Source: Pantoea alhagi (GTDB lineage: Bacteria; Pseudomonadota; Gammaproteobacteria; Enterobacterales; Enterobacteriaceae). Taken from it: a stretch of 64,000 bases of DNA. Below the pieces are notes generated by a model that saw only the letters and a list, made by a program, of their open reading frames with translations, ran no database searches and had not been told where the DNA came from. The stretch covers positions 868,001-932,000 of the forward strand of contig NZ_CP019706.1 in assembly GCF_002101395.1 (NCBI RefSeq). Reading direction: 5' to 3'. Made by a program: the position numbers and the translations under genes. Shown here piece after piece: positions 34,516-43,605 of this stretch (its first letter is position 1; the number at the start of each line of letters is the position of its first letter).

Positions 34516-35922
34516 ATGTCGGAAAAAATCGTGCCGACGGCCTCGGCACAGATTGAAAAAACGCAGAATGCACAGGCATTCCTGCAGCTTATGCGTCGGT
34601 TACATTTCACCATCGGCCTGTTTATTGGACCGTTTATTTTTGTCGCTGCGCTCACCGGCACGCTCTATGTGTTGACGCCGCAGCTTGAACATTATCTTTA
34701 TGCGCAACAGCTAACGACCAATGCGCCAGGCCCTGCCCAGCCGCTGTCAAAACAGATTGATGCGGCGCTGCGTTATACCGGCAGCCAGGCGAAAATCGCC
34801 GCCGTGCGTCCGGCATCAAGCGATACGGAAACCACGCGTGTGATGTTCCGCTTCGCAGAGAGCGCGCCGTCAGAAACGCGGGCGATATTTATTGATCCGA
34901 AAACGCTGGCGGTACGTGGCGATCTGACCGTCTACGGCACCAGCGGGATTTTGCCGCTGCGTACTACCCTGGATTACCTTCACCGCAGCATGCTGCTGGG
35001 CGATCTGGGGCGTAACTATAGCGAATTAGCTGCCAGCTGGATGTGGGTGGCCGCGCTGGGCGGCACGCTGCTCTGGGCAGTACAGCGCACGCCGCGTCGC
35101 GTCAGAAAAGAAAGCGCCTCACGTACGCAGCGCCTGCTGCGGCTGCGGAGCTGGCATAGCTTACTGGGCGTTGCGCTGCTGATCGGGATGCTGTTTCTCT
35201 CTGCCACCGGGCTCACCTGGTCACGCTGGGCCGGTGATAATATCAATGTGCTGCGCGCGCATTATGGCTGGCTGACCCCGGCGGTGAATACACAGCTTGA
35301 TAGCAGCATGCCGCCGATGATGATGGATGAACATGCTGAGCATCATGGGCATATGATGCATCACACGCCGGATATGCCGTTAAGCGCCGCCCAGTTTGAT
35401 GGCGTGCTGTCCGCCGCACGCGCCAGCGGTATTGATGCGGCAAAGCTGGAAATCCGTCCCTCTTATCAGGCCAACAAAGCATGGATTGTGGGTGAAATCG
35501 ATCGTCGCTGGCCAACGCAGGTGGATGCCGTGGCAGTAGATCCCCATACCTGGCGCGTTACCGATAAAATTGAATTCGCGAATTTTGGCCTGCTGGCAAA
35601 GCTGACGCGCTGGGGTGTAGATGCGCATATGGGCATTTTGTTCGGCGTTGCGAATCAGCTGGTGCTGGCGCTGTTTGGTCTGGCGCTGTGCGTGCTGATT
35701 GTGCTCGGCTATCGTCTGTGGTGGCAGCGCCGTCCTGCGCAACCGCAACAGCATCCGGCGGATACGCTGATTCAGGCCTGGCAGCGCATGAGCCTTAGCC
35801 TGCGCTTGTTGCTGGCGGTGGTGATAACAGCGCTGGCCTTTAGCCTGCCGGTGATGGGCATCAGTTTGCTGCTGTTTTTATTGCTGGACGCCTGGCGCTG
35901 GTATCGCGCGCAGCGGGCGTAA
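34516..35922 (+). CDS. PepSY-associated membrane protein
   Basis: The 468-residue inner-membrane protein has the PepSY_TM layout. A first helix (IGLFIGPFIFVAALTGTLYVL, about 32-52, cited over 20 positions) is followed by a periplasmic PepSY domain, a second helix near 170-190, a third near 218-235, a large periplasmic loop with a His/Met-rich patch (MMMDEHAEHHGHMMHHTPDM), and two C-terminal helices. This family includes putative iron-uptake reductases such as PiuB. Together with the DUF2946 gene the metal is most likely copper or iron, which is inference. Confidence 0.85.
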   Translation: MSEKIVPTASAQIEKTQNAQAFLQLMRRLHFTIGLFIGPFIFVAALTGTLYVLTPQLEHYLYAQQLTTNAPGPAQPLSKQIDAALRYTGSQAKIAAVRPASSDTETTRVMFRFAESAPSETRAIFIDPKTLAVRGDLTVYGTSGILPLRTTLDYLHRSMLLGDLGRNYSELAASWMWVAALGGTLLWAVQRTPRRVRKESASRTQRLLRLRSWHSLLGVALLIGMLFLSATGLTWSRWAGDNINVLRAHYGWLTPAVNTQLDSSMPPMMMDEHAEHHGHMMHHTPDMPLSAAQFDGVLSAARASGIDAAKLEIRPSYQANKAWIVGEIDRRWPTQVDAVAVDPHTWRVTDKIEFANFGLLAKLTRWGVDAHMGILFGVANQLVLALFGLALCVLIVLGYRLWWQRRPAQPQQHPADTLIQAWQRMSLSLRLLLAVVITALAFSLPVMGISLLLFLLLDAWRWYRAQRA

Positions 35923-35929
35923 CGCGGTG

Positions 35930-35957
35930 GCAGGCTGGCGCGCGACCAGCCTGCTTT
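35930..35957. terminator. Convergent terminator
   Basis: Nine-base perfect stem GCAGGCTGG/CCAGCCTGC with a seven-base loop, followed on the plus strand by TTT. It lies between the convergent PepSY and phosphatase genes and may serve both strands. Confidence 0.7.
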
Positions 35958-35974
35958 CCGGCCCGCGCCTGCGC

Positions 35975-37228
35975 TTAGCGCGCTGCGGTTATTGCATCAT
36001 GCAGGTTCAGGCGTTGCCAAAAGTTCTGCTCCCCTTCGCCGCCGGAAAGCGGATAGCCATCCGCCAGCGCGGTTTTCTGCATTAATGCGCGGCGCTGGGC
36101 GGCGCTAAGCTGCGGCAGTACCGGCTCCAGCAGCACCTCGGCACCGGCAGGCACGGTTAATGCGGTATGGTGTGGCGTTGCCTGCGGCAGGCTGTAGGTC
36201 ATGGTAAAGCGGTAGAACTGCGCCATCGCCGGATCGCGGTAAGGATCGTCCTGTATCGGGTTTTGCGCGCACGTTTGCAGATCGCTGCCGCATTCGCGGC
36301 TCAGCGCGCTGCGCAGCTCCGTTTTTGCTTCTGCAAACAGTTTGCGCCAGGCGGGGTCGTTCATAAAGTGGGCGACGTTGCGTTCAGCAATCATGCGCGA
36401 ACCCATAACATCCAGCGGATAGTGAACGCCTAATATCACACGCGAATAGCCGTAGCGCGCGCCGCGATCGATCAGCGGAACAAAGCGCTCCGGCACCATT
36501 TCCGCCAGCAGCAGCGCATCGGTATAGCCGGTATTGGTATGCCCGCTGGGGAAAGCGCCGCCGGTTGCGCTGTAAGCTTTGCCATCTCTGATCACCACAT
36601 CATCCGGCACCAGATGGATCTGGTTGCCGCTTTGCAAAAAAGGCCGTGGATAGTGGAAATAGTCTTTAGCGGCTGAGGTGCTGATCTCCGTCGCCTTAAT
36701 CAGCGCGGCAGCCTTTGCCAGCTCGCCTTTGTTATAGGCATTCAGAAAGGCCTGGCCCAGCTTTGGTCCCAGCGCATCGCTGAGAAAATAGAGATAGTTA
36801 ATGCCTTCCGCATCAGCTAATGCCTGCTGACGCTCGCCCGCTGTGGCATCACGGTTAATGCGCGTTACCACCTGCAGGCTGGCATCCATGACCGATGACG
36901 GCAGACGATTAAAAGACTCCAGCAGTGCAATGCCCGTCTGCTGCTGCTGTTTGACCGCAAAATCGTAGCCGCTGGCTTTCAGCCAGGCCTTATCCGCTAA
37001 CGGTGCATCCTGCTTTGCATGCTGCAGCTCATCACGCCTAAGCTGAGGCTGCGATCCCTGAATGGCCTGGCGCAATGCCAGCAGACTGTGGTTTTCCAGC
37101 CGGACAAAAGCCGGGCTATCGCTGGCAGGCGTTGTGCTGTCAACAATGGCGGTAATGGTATCGAAGCTGGCGGCGGCAGCCGTGCCGGAGAGCAATACGG
37201 CGCTGAGCAATGTGAGTTTGATGCGCAT
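35975..37228 (-). CDS. Exported PAP2-type acid phosphatase
   Basis: The 417-residue precursor has a signal peptide (LTLLSAVLLSGTAAA, cleavage near residue 19) and the three phosphatase signature motifs: KDYFHYPRP (K-x6-RP), PSGHTNTGYTDALL (PSGH), and SRVILGVHYPLDV (SR-x5-H-x3-D). It is therefore a periplasmic class A-like acid phosphatase. Classical PhoN proteins are about 250 residues; this one carries an extra N-terminal segment and a C-terminal extension with paired cysteines (ECGSDLQTCAQNP). A near-consensus Pho box upstream indicates induction by phosphate starvation. AGGA precedes the ATG. Confidence 0.9.
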   Translation of the reverse strand: MRIKLTLLSAVLLSGTAAAASFDTITAIVDSTTPASDSPAFVRLENHSLLALRQAIQGSQPQLRRDELQHAKQDAPLADKAWLKASGYDFAVKQQQQTGIALLESFNRLPSSVMDASLQVVTRINRDATAGERQQALADAEGINYLYFLSDALGPKLGQAFLNAYNKGELAKAAALIKATEISTSAAKDYFHYPRPFLQSGNQIHLVPDDVVIRDGKAYSATGGAFPSGHTNTGYTDALLLAEMVPERFVPLIDRGARYGYSRVILGVHYPLDVMGSRMIAERNVAHFMNDPAWRKLFAEAKTELRSALSRECGSDLQTCAQNPIQDDPYRDPAMAQFYRFTMTYSLPQATPHHTALTVPAGAEVLLEPVLPQLSAAQRRALMQKTALADGYPLSGGEGEQNFWQRLNLHDAITAAR

Positions 37229-37279
37229 TATTTTTCCTGTAATAAGATAACCTTGCCGTCGCCAGCGTGAATCGGCGCG

Positions 37280-37297
37280 ATGACAGTTTGATGACAG
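37280..37297 (-). promoter_or_regulatory. Pho box (PhoB site) of the acid phosphatase gene
   Basis: On the minus strand CTGTCAT-CAAA-CTGTCAT matches the 18-base PhoB consensus of two 7-base direct repeats around an A/T-rich four with one mismatch, C in the spacer. It ends 52 bases before the start codon. Confidence 0.85.
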
Positions 37298-37321
37298 GAA
37301 AAGTTTTGTAAAACTTATTAA

Positions 37322-37677
37322 CGCAGCCTGGCGAATTACCTGTATTTCACAGGTTTACAGGAATTAAACATCCAGAGAAATGCTACGCCACCGCAGCGCT
37401 GTATCGAGCTCGCCGCACAGGCAGAGATCATCGTTGCCAGTCCGCTGCCGCGTGCGTTGTTCTCGCTGGAAAAACCGGGCCTGCGCGCCACGTACACTGA
37501 CGCTATGTTTCGGGAAGTTGCGCTGCCTGCGCTACCGCTGGCGACGCCCGCGCTTCCGCCCACGCTGTGGCACTCTCTGCTACGTCTGCTGTGGCTGTGC
37601 GGCTATTCCGGCTCGGTAGAATCCTTTCGCCATGCGCGTCAACGCGCGAGGCTGGCCGCCAGCCAGCTGATTAACGA
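37322..37677 (+). pseudogene. Truncated histidine-phosphatase-family remnant
   Basis: A plus-strand frame without a proper start reads like the middle of a histidine phosphatase: RSLANYLYFTGLQELN, ELAAQAEIIVASPLPRAL, TDAMFREVALPALPL, LRLLWLCGYSGSVESFRHA, and ARLAASQLIN. The N-terminal RHG catalytic motif and the C-terminal GHG motif are both missing. Similarity stops where the convergent chemoreceptor gene ends (37671), suggesting that an insertion or deletion there removed the 3' part. Family assignment is by pattern memory. Confidence 0.55.
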
Positions 37678-39215
37678 AAGACATCGACCGCTTCCACCAG
37701 CCGATGCGCCTGATTTTTCATCCGCGCCGAGGCCTGCGCCCCCTCTTCTACCAGCGAAGCGTTATGATGGGTAATGCGATCCAGCTCTTCTACCGCCTTG
37801 CCGACCTCTCTCAGGCCGGTGCCCTGTTCTTGCGTGGCAGTGCTTATCTGCTGTAACAGCCCCGTCACGTTTTGCACTTTTTCCACAATATCGGCGATGG
37901 TCTCGCCCGCCTGATGCACCTGACCGGTGCCAGACGCGACTTTCAACGTGCTGGCAGCAATCAAATCACGAATCTCGCTGGCGGCGCTGGCGCTACGCTT
38001 CGCCAGATTACGTACTTCACCAGCCACTACCGCAAAGCCTTTGCCCTGCTCGCCGGCACGCGCCGCCTCAACCGCCGCGTTCAGCGCCAGAATATTGGTC
38101 TGGAAAGCGATGCTGTCAATCAGGCCGGTAATAGAGGCGATTTGCTGCGAACTTTGCGCAATTTCATCCATTGTGCCAACCACCTGCTTCATCACTTCGC
38201 CGCCCTGCACCGCCGCTTTGCTGGCGGTCATCGAATAACTATTCGCCTGACCGGTGCTTTCCGCATTGCTGTTAACCGTGGTGGTCATCTGATTCATGGT
38301 CGCGGCGGTCTGCTGCACGCTGGCTGCCGTTTGCTCGGTATGGCTGGCGATTTTTTCATTGCCCTGCGCCAGCTCATCGCTGGCCTGATGCACGCTCATG
38401 ACCTGATCGCGCACATCTTTAACCAGCCAGCGAAACATCAGGCCCAGCTGTCCTACTGCCCGCAGCGTCATGCCCACTTCATCGACCCGGTCAAGATGAT
38501 CAACCTGATGAGACGCGCCTGTCGCCACATCCAGCGCCTGCCTGCACACCCTTTCCAGCGGCCGGGAGATTTGCCATTCCAGCCAGCCGCAGGTGATAAA
38601 AGCCATCAGCAGCGCCAGACCGCTAAAGGCGGCAAGCGCGCCGCCCTGCAATCCGACAAACATTGCGCTAAGCGCCATGCTCAGCCAGAAAAAGGCAACG
38701 CCGCTGCGAATACGCCAGCGCAGCGGCAACGTTTTCAGCCATGAAAGCGGACTCAATACTCCGCTACGCAACAGCAGCCCCTGATGCAGTCGCCAGCCGC
38801 GCAGTTTACCGTGGCGCATCTGCTGATAAAGCGCCTCCGCAGCAGCCACTTCCTGCTCGTCCGGCTTGATACGCACTGACATATGGCCGGTAATTTTACC
38901 GTTACGGATCACCGGCACCACATTCGCCCGCACCCAGTAATGGTCACCATTTTTACGACGGTTTTTTACCAGTCCGGTCCAGGGCAGCCCCTGCTTCAGC
39001 GTCGCCCACATATCGGCAAAAGCCGCTTTCGGCATATCGGGATGACGCACAAGATTATGAGGTTGCCCATGAATTTCATCGCGTTCATAACCGCTGACGT
39101 CAACAAAATCCTGATTAGCATAGGTAATATAACTTTGCGCATCGGTGGTGGTCATGAGCGTGGTGTCATCGTCAAGCTGCCATGCCTGTTGCGTAACGTG
39201 AGATTGGGTAGTCAT
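37671..39215 (-). CDS. Aer-like PAS-domain methyl-accepting chemotaxis protein
   Basis: The 514-residue receptor has the layout of the redox sensor Aer. A cytosolic N-terminal PAS domain (about 20-120, ITYANQDFVDVSGYERDEI and WTGLVKNRRKNGDHYWVRAN) is followed by a hydrophobic anchor near 165-205 without a periplasmic sensor domain, a HAMP-like region, and a long signalling hairpin with the conserved tip NILALNAAVEAARAGEQGKG. It would bind FAD and steer toward favourable redox conditions via CheA/CheW. FAD-contact residues were not checked. It stands alone, not in a che operon. Confidence 0.88.
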   Translation of the reverse strand: MTTQSHVTQQAWQLDDDTTLMTTTDAQSYITYANQDFVDVSGYERDEIHGQPHNLVRHPDMPKAAFADMWATLKQGLPWTGLVKNRRKNGDHYWVRANVVPVIRNGKITGHMSVRIKPDEQEVAAAEALYQQMRHGKLRGWRLHQGLLLRSGVLSPLSWLKTLPLRWRIRSGVAFFWLSMALSAMFVGLQGGALAAFSGLALLMAFITCGWLEWQISRPLERVCRQALDVATGASHQVDHLDRVDEVGMTLRAVGQLGLMFRWLVKDVRDQVMSVHQASDELAQGNEKIASHTEQTAASVQQTAATMNQMTTTVNSNAESTGQANSYSMTASKAAVQGGEVMKQVVGTMDEIAQSSQQIASITGLIDSIAFQTNILALNAAVEAARAGEQGKGFAVVAGEVRNLAKRSASAASEIRDLIAASTLKVASGTGQVHQAGETIADIVEKVQNVTGLLQQISTATQEQGTGLREVGKAVEELDRITHHNASLVEEGAQASARMKNQAHRLVEAVDVFR

Positions 39216-39340
39216 AAGACAAGCCTTGTCCTGAATGTTGGAGGTCTAATCGTTTTTTCGCAGGGAATTCATCGCACTCATCGGCAACCCCCTGTAAAAC
39301 TTTAGAAAAGATGCACATTCAGTGTCGGCAACTGTGAAGC

Positions 39341-40270
39341 TTATCCCACCATACCCGTTTGAAAACGCTGCCGTAGCCACTGGCTCAGTTCGGTCACCGC
39401 ACGCGGCACCCGCGCTGCCCACGGACGTACGATCCAGACGTGGCGGGCAAACGCACCCTGGATATGCCACTGCGGCAATATCTGACGCAGACGGCCTTCC
39501 CCCAGCGCCTGTCGTGCGCTGAAATCGGGCAGCATGGCGATTCCCAGGCCATCCAGCGCCGCATCGCGGATCGATTCGCTGTTATTGGTAGCAAACGGGC
39601 CGCTGACATTTACCACCATTTCCTGCTGTGGCTGTGCCGGATCGCTAAAGCGCCAGCGCGGCAGTTCAGTGCCACGCGGGTAATAAAGGCAGTCATGCTG
39701 GCTCAGTTCCTGTGGATGCTGCGGCTCGCCGTGCGCCGCCAGCCAGGCGGGAGAGGCCACCAGCAAGGTCTCCGTTTCACATAAAAGCTGGGCAACATGG
39801 GTTTCCGGCAGCGCGTTGCTGTGGCGGATCGCCAGATCGAACCCTTCGCTGGCAAGCGATACCAGTCGATCGGTTACCTCAAGCTGAATGCGCAGCTGCG
39901 GATGCAGGCGCAAAAAGTCTCGAATATGCGGCTGAAGCTGCTGACGGGCGAAAGCTACCGGCGCGGTTATTCGTACCAGCCCGCGTAGCGGGCCGCTGCT
40001 GTCGCGCACCGCGTAAAAACTCTGTTCAATTTCAGCAAAGGGAGCGCGCAGTTCCTGCACCAGTTTCTCACCCGCCTCGGTCAGCCGCACGCTGCGCGTG
40101 GTGCGCTGTACCAGCGGGACGCCCGCCAGCGTCTCCAGCTGTTTAATTTTCTGGCTCATTGCCGCTTTGCTGACTTCAAGCCGCTCCGCCGCCCGGGTAA
40201 AGCTGCCCTGCTCCGCCAGCACCGTAAGCCAGTGCAAATGCAGCCAGAGTGCATCGGTTTTCGTAATCAT
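39341..40270 (-). CDS. LysR-family transcriptional regulator
   Basis: The 309-residue protein (ATG at 40270) has an N-terminal winged helix-turn-helix (LAEQGSFTRAAERLEVSKAA, about 15-34) and a C-terminal substrate-binding domain (DLAIRHSNALPETHVAQLL, GLGIAMLPDFSARQAL). A TTG 11 codons upstream is also in frame. It is divergent from the tautomerase gene with about 100 bases between them, so it probably controls that gene in the usual LysR manner. The inducer is unknown. Confidence 0.9.
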   Translation of the reverse strand: MITKTDALWLHLHWLTVLAEQGSFTRAAERLEVSKAAMSQKIKQLETLAGVPLVQRTTRSVRLTEAGEKLVQELRAPFAEIEQSFYAVRDSSGPLRGLVRITAPVAFARQQLQPHIRDFLRLHPQLRIQLEVTDRLVSLASEGFDLAIRHSNALPETHVAQLLCETETLLVASPAWLAAHGEPQHPQELSQHDCLYYPRGTELPRWRFSDPAQPQQEMVVNVSGPFATNNSESIRDAALDGLGIAMLPDFSARQALGEGRLRQILPQWHIQGAFARHVWIVRPWAARVPRAVTELSQWLRQRFQTGMVG

Positions 40271-40373
40271 CAGATTGTTCAAAATAGTAAACAATGCGTT
40301 CAACTATAGCGCTTTTTCTCCTTTAAAAGCGCGTGCAGGATAGCGATCCAACCACGCGATAACGGAGAAAAGC

Positions 40374-40763
40374 ATGCCATTACTGCAATTTGATCTGATT
40401 GAAGGACGCTCTGAATCTGAACTGAAAAACTTGCTGGATGCAGCGCATCGGGCAGTGCTGACCGCGTTTGCCGTACCGCCGCGCGATCGCTATCAGATTG
40501 TTCATGAAAATAAAAGATTTCAAATGATCTTTGAAGATACCGGGCTTGGCCTGACGCGCAGCGACAACCTGGTGATGGTGCGGGTCTATACCAGCCCGCG
40601 CAGCAGCGAACAAAAGCAACATTTTATGGCCGAGCTGGCCCGCGAACTGGAAAGCAGCTGCGGCGTGCGCGGCAGCGATCTGATGATCAGCTTTATCACC
40701 AATGAAAAAGGCGACTGGAGCTTTGCCAACGGTGTAGCGCAATACCTGACCGGTGAGCTGTAA
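40374..40763 (+). CDS. Tautomerase-family protein
   Basis: The 129-residue protein starts with Met-Pro (MPLLQFDLIEGRSESELKNL); after Met removal Pro1 would be the catalytic base as in 4-oxalocrotonate tautomerases. The length and the second-half FAVPPRDRYQIVHENKRF and NLVMVRVYTSPRSSEQK fit the larger tautomerase type related to malonate semialdehyde decarboxylase. GGAGAAAAGC precedes the ATG. The substrate cannot be named. It is divergent from the LysR regulator. Confidence 0.85.
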   Translation: MPLLQFDLIEGRSESELKNLLDAAHRAVLTAFAVPPRDRYQIVHENKRFQMIFEDTGLGLTRSDNLVMVRVYTSPRSSEQKQHFMAELARELESSCGVRGSDLMISFITNEKGDWSFANGVAQYLTGEL

Positions 40764-40919
40764 CGGTCAGGCAGGTTTACAGCATATTATCGATCCGGCT
40801 CACAGTTACGTATTTTAAGCCGCTGTTTTTTTGCCCTCTTCTCTCGCGGCGAAAATAATTGCAGAAGCAAGCCGTTAACGCTGAGCCTGCACAAATCGTG
40901 GTGGGCAGAGGAGAGAAAA

Positions 40920-42686
40920 ATGCGGAAACAGGAAGTGGTGGTGAAGCGCAGCCGACAGGAAAAACTTGCTGCGCTGCGCCAGCATAATCGCGTGCCAGTG
41001 CTGGTTGTCGGTGGCGGCATTAACGGTATCAGCACCTTTCGTGAGCTGGCGCTGCAGGGCATCCCGGTGGTGCTGATTGAAAAGGATGACTGGTGTCAGG
41101 CCGCCAGCGGCGCACTGTCGCGCATGATCCATGGCGGTCTGCGCTATCTGGAAACCGGCGAATTTGATCTGGTAAAAGAGTCGGTACAGGAGCGCGATCG
41201 GCTGCTGAAAAATGCGCCTCACTATGTTTCTCCACTGCGTACCACGGTGCCGATCGATAGCTGGGGCGGCGGGCTGATTAACGCCAGCAAACGCTTTCTG
41301 CGCCTCGGCGAAAAGCCGACCCGTCGTGGCGCGCTGCTGATAAAAACCGGCCTCGCACTGTACGATCTCTACACGCGGCAACAGGGCAGCATGCCGCGCC
41401 ATCGCCTGAACAATACCGCCGAAACCCGCGCCCGCTGGCCCGGCTTTGCCGTCTGGGTGAAATACAGCGCCACCTGGTATGATGCGTGGATCAAAGCACC
41501 CGAGCGGCTTGGCGTCGAGCTGGTACTGGATACGGAACAGAGTCACGCCGGGGCGCTGGCGCTGAATTATGTCAGCCTGGTGGCAAGCGACGGCGAGCGG
41601 GTAACGCTGCGTGATAATCTGACCAATACGCTTTTTACCCTTGAACCGCATGTGGTGGTCAACGCCACCGGCGCCTGGATCGATCACCTCAACCAGCAAC
41701 TGGCCCCGGCCGATCCGCGCCGCCTGATTGGCGGCACCAAAGGATCGCACCTGATTATCGACAGTCCGGCGCTGCTGGCAGAGCTGCGCGATGAAATGGT
41801 CTATTACGAAAATCAGGATGGGCGCGTCTGCATTATGTTTCCGTGGTACGGCAAAGTGCTGGTGGGATCCACCGATATTCGCGTTGACGATCCGGAAAAT
41901 ATCGCCTGCACGCCGGAAGAGCAGCGCTATATCCTGGAGTCGCTGCACTTCATTTTTCCGCATATCAACGTCAGCGCTGAAGATGTGGTGTACACCTTCT
42001 CCGGCATACGTCCGCTGCCCGCCAGCGATACGGAAATCAGCGGTCGCATTACCCGCAACCACTCGCTGGTTTATTTCCCGCCGGATGCCAGCCATGATTT
42101 TTCCATCCTGAATCTGGTCGGCGGCAAATGGACCACCTTTCGACGCTTCGGCGAACAGGCGGCAGATCGGGTATTAAAGCTGCTGGGCGAAAAGCGCCGA
42201 CGCAGCACCGTCAATATGGCGATTGGCGGCGGTCGTAATTTTCCCTGCCATGAGCGTCTGCCGATTTGGATCCGCGAACTTAGCGATAAATATCAGCTGG
42301 CGGAACCGCGTGTGGCTCAGCTGGTGGATCGCTACGGCACCCGTGCCGAACTGCTGCTGCGCCTGATTGCCGCAGAGGAAGAGCAGCCGTTGCAGCATCA
42401 TGCCGACTACAGCGATACCGAGCTGCGCTGGCTGATCCATGAAGAACAGGTGTTCATGCTGGAAGATTTACTGCTGCGCCGAACCGCGCTGGGGATCTCT
42501 GGTCAGTTAACACCGCCGCTAATGGCGGAGATCGCCCATCTGATGGCGCAGGAATTGGCGTGGAGCGAGGCCTGTCGCCAGCAACAGCTGGAGATGACGC
42601 TTTCCCGTCTGGCGCGCCTGCACGGCGTCTCCGGTCTACGTTTAGCTTGCCAGTCCCAACCCGCAGGAGTATTGCATGTCGGTTAG
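40920..42686 (+). CDS. Glycerol-3-phosphate dehydrogenase-like FAD oxidoreductase
   Basis: The 588-residue enzyme belongs to the GlpD/GlpA family. It has an FAD-binding dinucleotide fold near the N terminus (VLVVGGGINGISTFRELAL, about 23-41), the family motif SGALSRMIHGGLRYLETGEF, an active-site region VLVGSTDIRVDDPE, and a C-terminal helical domain. It overlaps the next gene by 11 bases, in a cluster with an aldolase and an FGGY kinase. The cluster suggests it oxidises a phosphorylated polyol or sugar other than glycerol-3-phosphate. A GAGGAGAG site precedes the ATG. Confidence 0.88.
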   Translation: MRKQEVVVKRSRQEKLAALRQHNRVPVLVVGGGINGISTFRELALQGIPVVLIEKDDWCQAASGALSRMIHGGLRYLETGEFDLVKESVQERDRLLKNAPHYVSPLRTTVPIDSWGGGLINASKRFLRLGEKPTRRGALLIKTGLALYDLYTRQQGSMPRHRLNNTAETRARWPGFAVWVKYSATWYDAWIKAPERLGVELVLDTEQSHAGALALNYVSLVASDGERVTLRDNLTNTLFTLEPHVVVNATGAWIDHLNQQLAPADPRRLIGGTKGSHLIIDSPALLAELRDEMVYYENQDGRVCIMFPWYGKVLVGSTDIRVDDPENIACTPEEQRYILESLHFIFPHINVSAEDVVYTFSGIRPLPASDTEISGRITRNHSLVYFPPDASHDFSILNLVGGKWTTFRRFGEQAADRVLKLLGEKRRRSTVNMAIGGGRNFPCHERLPIWIRELSDKYQLAEPRVAQLVDRYGTRAELLLRLIAAEEEQPLQHHADYSDTELRWLIHEEQVFMLEDLLLRRTALGISGQLTPPLMAEIAHLMAQELAWSEACRQQQLEMTLSRLARLHGVSGLRLACQSQPAGVLHVG

Positions 42687-43515
42687 CGCTAAAGTGCGGC
42701 TGAATCGCCTGTTTAAACAGGGAAAATGCCTGGATGTGGCGATCGACCACGGCATCGCCAATGAACCCGATTTCCTTGTGGGTCTGGAGGATATATCCGG
42801 CGTAATGCGTAGCCTTATCGCCGCACAGCCGGACGCCATTCAGGTTAACTATGGCCAGGCCGATCTGCTCCAGCAGGCTGCTACGCCGAAACCGGCGCTG
42901 GTGCTGCGTACCGATGTCGGCAACGCCTATAATGCCACGCGTCATCGGGAAATGTGGGCGGTGTTGCACAATCCGGAAGAGCCGATTCTGGCGGCGTTGC
43001 AGTTGGATGCGGCGGCGGTAGTGGTGAATCTTTACCAAATCCCCGATGAACCCGGCATCTTTCGTCAGTGCGTGGAAAATATTGGTCGCCTGCGTCACGC
43101 CTGCGATAAATATGCCATGCCGCTGATGATTGAGCCGCTGGTGATGGCGGCGCAGGGCCAGGGGCCAGCCTACGGCTCGCTGGGCGACGTGACGCAGATA
43201 GTGCCGCTGGTGCGGCTGGCACGTGAGCTGGGGGCCGATATCATCAAAGCCGATCCCACAGAAAACGTGGAGGATTTCCACCGTGTGGTGGAGGCCGCAC
43301 GCTGCCCAACGCTGGTACGCGGCGGCGGCAAAGGCGAGCTGGGCGCGGTGCTGGAAAAAAGCGCGGCGCTGATGGCCCAGGGCGCAGCGGGCATGGTTTA
43401 TGGTCGCAATGTTTATCAGCATGATAATCCAACGCGTGTGGTTAAAGCGCTGATGGCGATTATCCATCAGGGCGTCAGCGGCGCGGAAGCACTGGAGATC
43501 TACCGCCAGGCCTGA
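42676..43515 (+). CDS. DeoC/LacD/LsrF-type class I aldolase
   Basis: The 279-residue TIM-barrel aldolase shows LDVAIDHGIANEP at the N terminus, AAVVVNLYQIPDEPG, PLMIEPLVMAAQGQG, and the Schiff-base lysine region LGADIIKADPTENVEDFH, followed by GGGKGELGAVLEKS as phosphate-binding loop. This is close to the LsrF/FbaB branch. It overlaps the dehydrogenase gene by 11 bases and precedes a sugar kinase, so it probably cleaves the ketose phosphate that the dehydrogenase produces. Confidence 0.87.
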   Translation: MSVSAKVRLNRLFKQGKCLDVAIDHGIANEPDFLVGLEDISGVMRSLIAAQPDAIQVNYGQADLLQQAATPKPALVLRTDVGNAYNATRHREMWAVLHNPEEPILAALQLDAAAVVVNLYQIPDEPGIFRQCVENIGRLRHACDKYAMPLMIEPLVMAAQGQGPAYGSLGDVTQIVPLVRLARELGADIIKADPTENVEDFHRVVEAARCPTLVRGGGKGELGAVLEKSAALMAQGAAGMVYGRNVYQHDNPTRVVKALMAIIHQGVSGAEALEIYRQA

Positions 43516-43605
43516 CGCCGCTCCGGCGCTTAAGCAGTGCGCCATCGCATCGCCAGAAGGAAAGCGAAACCGTTCGCTTGCCGCCTGTAAACGCGAGGTA
43601 TTCAG

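Noticed and set aside
40875..42095. Long minus-strand open frame opposite the FAD oxidoreductase
   Set aside because: Shadow of the real gene on the plus strand; composition rich in Arg, His and Gln typical of antisense frames of GC-rich genes.
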